From Pseudomonas sp. PD9R (lineage in GTDB: Bacteria; Pseudomonadota; Gammaproteobacteria; Pseudomonadales; Pseudomonadaceae), in the NCBI RefSeq assembly GCF_019200975.1, contig NZ_JAHTMR010000011.1, positions 62,001-126,000 on the forward strand: 64,000 nt of DNA, given 5' to 3'. The first letter of the stretch is position 1; each line of letters begins with the position of its first letter. The notes beneath the pieces are model-generated. The model saw nothing but the letters and a program-made list of their open reading frames with translations. It was not told the origin of the DNA and searched no databases. Shown in pieces: positions 62,249 to 64,000 of this stretch. The translations under genes were made by a program, and so were the position numbers.

Positions 62249-64000
62249 TTAATGCCCCGACGAATCATTGTGGTTGTCCAGGGTATCCAGCAAGGCCACC
62301 TGCATCCGCGTGTGAACGCGGATAAACCAGCGCCACAGCAGTGCCGCCACAGCAGCCGCGACCACGGCGATCAGCACCAGCAACTTGTTGGTCGGCAGAA
62401 TACTGGCCGACAAGGCTGCCAACAGCAAAAAGATCACCAGCAGCGAGAGGATCGGGATCACTTCGGCGATCACCCGGCGCACGCGTTGCGTGTGGCGTCC
62501 GGCCATCTCCGGCTTGACGCCCATTTCCGCCAGCAACATCGACAGCGCTTTGAGCTTGCGATAGGCGGCAATCAGGAATGGCAGCGACAACAGCAACGCC
62601 ACACCCCAGATCAACGCTTTCTGCCAGCTCGGGTCACTGATCCAGTCTTGCAGGTAAGCGGACACGCGTTCGGCGAAGAACGCGCCCGAGAAGAAGATCG
62701 CGATCACCAACGCCAGGTTGACCCCCACCTGCAGCAAAATCCTTCGAATCATCGACGCCAGCAAAGCACCTTCGCCCTGAGGCTGGATACTGCGCAGCCA
62801 TTCGCCATACATGCCCAACACGCGCCCGAGCCGCTGCGGCATCACGGCGGCCAGCTTGATCGACAGCGGATCTGCCGCACGGATCAGATAGGGCGTCAGC
62901 AACGTGGTGATCACCGACACTGCCACCGCCACCGGATACAGGAAGTTACTGGTGACCTGCAGGGTCATGCCCAGCGCGGCGATGATGAAAGAGAATTCGC
63001 CAATCTGCGACAGACCCATCCCGACGCGTAGTGAGGTACGTCCGTCGTTGCCAGCGATAAAGGCTCCGAGGCCGCAGGACAGCATCTTGCCGAGCACCAC
63101 GGCAACCGTAATCACCGCGATGGGCCAGGCGTATTGCAGCAGGATCATGGGGTCTAGCATCAAGCCGATGGCAACGAAAAAAATCGCACTGAACAAATCG
63201 CGAACGGGTTCGATCAAGCGTTCAATTTTCAGCAATTGGCGGGATTCGGCCATGATCGCGCCAATCAGGAACGCTCCCAAGACCATGCTGTATTCGAGTT
63301 TGACCACCAGCAAGCAGAAGCCGAAACACAGGCCCAGCACGGTGATCAGCAGCATTTCGTTGCTGTCGAATTTGGCCACGTAGGCCAGCAAGCGCGGTAC
63401 CAGCAAGATGCCAACCACCAGCGCGACGATCATGAATAGCGAAAGCTTGCCGACCGTGGAAAACACTTCGCCTGAACTGACCGTACCGCTGACGGCGATG
63501 CTCGACAGCAAGGCAATAATCCCGATGCCCAGGATATCTTCGACGATCAACACCCCAAAAATCAGCTGCGCGAAGCGCTGGTTTTTCATCTTCAGATCGT
63601 TGAGTGCCTTGACGATGATGGTGGTCGAGGAAATCGCCAGGATCGCGCCGAGGAACAGCGAGTCCATGGTGTTCCAGGCAAACCACTGGCCGATTTCGTA
63701 GCCGATCCAGATCATCAGCACGATTTCCAGGAACGCCGCGATAAATGCCGTGGCGCCGACCTTGAACAACTTGCGCAGGCTGAATTCCAGACCCAGGCAG
63801 AACATCAAGAAAATCACTCCTAGCTCAGCCAGGGTTTTGATGGTGTCTTCGTCGTGGATCAGGCCAAACGGCGGGGTATGCGGGCCGATGATGAAGCCGG
63901 CAACGATATAGCCCAGAACCACCGGCTGTTTGAGACGGTGAAAAAGCACGGTCACCACACCTGCGACCAACATGATCACTGCCAAATCCTGAATAAAACT
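62249..64000 (-). CDS. CPA2-type cation:proton antiporter (5' end outside window)
   Basis: At least 583 residues; the frame runs off the right edge (codons SFIQDLAVIMLVAG before the first internal start), so the beginning is missing. Twelve or so membrane segments typical of KefB/YbaL-like CPA2 carriers: FHRLKQPVVLGYIVAGFIIGPHTPP near the start, LGVIFLMFCLGLEFSLRKL, SSTTIIVKALNDL, and VLGAFLIGAIMAES. After the transport domain a second membrane region of about 150 residues takes the place of the usual cytoplasmic TrkA-N domain, and there is no Rossmann motif. Probably Na+ or K+/H+ exchange; ion not decided by sequence. It converges on the SMI1 gene, 21 bases apart. Confidence 0.9.
   Translation of the reverse strand, partial: SFIQDLAVIMLVAGVVTVLFHRLKQPVVLGYIVAGFIIGPHTPPFGLIHDEDTIKTLAELGVIFLMFCLGLEFSLRKLFKVGATAFIAAFLEIVLMIWIGYEIGQWFAWNTMDSLFLGAILAISSTTIIVKALNDLKMKNQRFAQLIFGVLIVEDILGIGIIALLSSIAVSGTVSSGEVFSTVGKLSLFMIVALVVGILLVPRLLAYVAKFDSNEMLLITVLGLCFGFCLLVVKLEYSMVLGAFLIGAIMAESRQLLKIERLIEPVRDLFSAIFFVAIGLMLDPMILLQYAWPIAVITVAVVLGKMLSCGLGAFIAGNDGRTSLRVGMGLSQIGEFSFIIAALGMTLQVTSNFLYPVAVAVSVITTLLTPYLIRAADPLSIKLAAVMPQRLGRVLGMYGEWLRSIQPQGEGALLASMIRRILLQVGVNLALVIAIFFSGAFFAERVSAYLQDWISDPSWQKALIWGVALLLSLPFLIAAYRKLKALSMLLAEMGVKPEMAGRHTQRVRRVIAEVIPILSLLVIFLLLAALSASILPTNKLLVLIAVVAAAVAALLWRWFIRVHTRMQVALLDTLDNHNDSSGH

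Noticed and set aside
62249..63985. Antiporter as a complete gene starting at a TTG at 63985
   Set aside because: The frame continues in conserved family sequence (SFIQDLAVIM) to the window edge, so the true start lies outside.

Overview
The window reads as chromosome of a GC-rich gamma-proteobacterium of the Pseudomonas fluorescens group. Evidence: gene content and order (phoU-pstBAC-pstS, purEK, aspA, pycAB with its LysR gene, an RccR-type regulator and uvrD, largely in the order I recall from P. aeruginosa), high GC with Pseudomonas codon use, and at least eleven REP-type palindromes with a GCAGC...GCTCCTACA core between genes. No tRNA, rRNA, CRISPR array or insertion sequence was seen. 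Both edges cut a gene: a CheY-like regulator on the left (3' end missing) and a cation:proton antiporter on the right (5' end missing).

Layout. 1-7.8 kb: the phosphate (Pho) regulon on the minus strand, pstS, then pstC-pstA-pstB-phoU, then the response regulator, with Pho boxes before pstS and pstC. 7.8-13.5 kb: housekeeping and small-metabolism genes (MHS-family transporter, acyl-CoA thioesterase, hexose-6-phosphate mutarotase, DUF3299 lipo/periplasmic-type protein, GlsB-like membrane protein, purK-purE). The purE leader contains a terminator hairpin between a likely promoter and the gene. 13.9-15.6 kb: an AT-richer patch with two intact small metzincin-like zinc peptidase genes and a decayed third copy. 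15.6-19.4 kb: LysR regulator divergent from aspA, then type I asparaginase, an aspartate/asparagine module.

19.5-37.1 kb is the most unusual part. Three full-length paralogues (1523-1540 aa) of the DUF6543 / dermonecrotic-toxin-domain family are present, the first separated from the other two by an AraC regulator and an acetylpolyamine amidohydrolase plus polyamine-binding protein pair. Each of the three genes is preceded by the same 17-bp element (ATAWWTAWSTACCACCT) followed at exactly 19 bp by a TANNNT hexamer, 79-85 bp before the start codon. This points to a shared, dedicated promoter and a co-regulated set of giant proteins.

37.1-43.3 kb: a MocR-type regulator divergent from a PaiB-like flavin-binding protein and two GNAT acetyltransferases, a small orphan ORF, and an autotransporter. 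The MocR linker-coding region carries five DnaA-box-like 9-mers. 43.5-49.1 kb: the two pyruvate carboxylase subunits with their LysR regulator, a small PA3496-like protein, and an RpiR-family regulator (RccR-like) with a perfect TGTAGT-N3-ACTACA operator upstream. 49.1-54.3 kb: an AT-rich island with an Rhs/YD-repeat protein split into two overlapping frames, a toxin-like C-terminus and a likely immunity gene. 54.3-64 kb: a small conserved unknown, a membrane PAS-GGDEF-EAL protein, uvrD, an EamA transporter, a Tim44-like protein, a SMI1/KNR4 protein and the antiporter.
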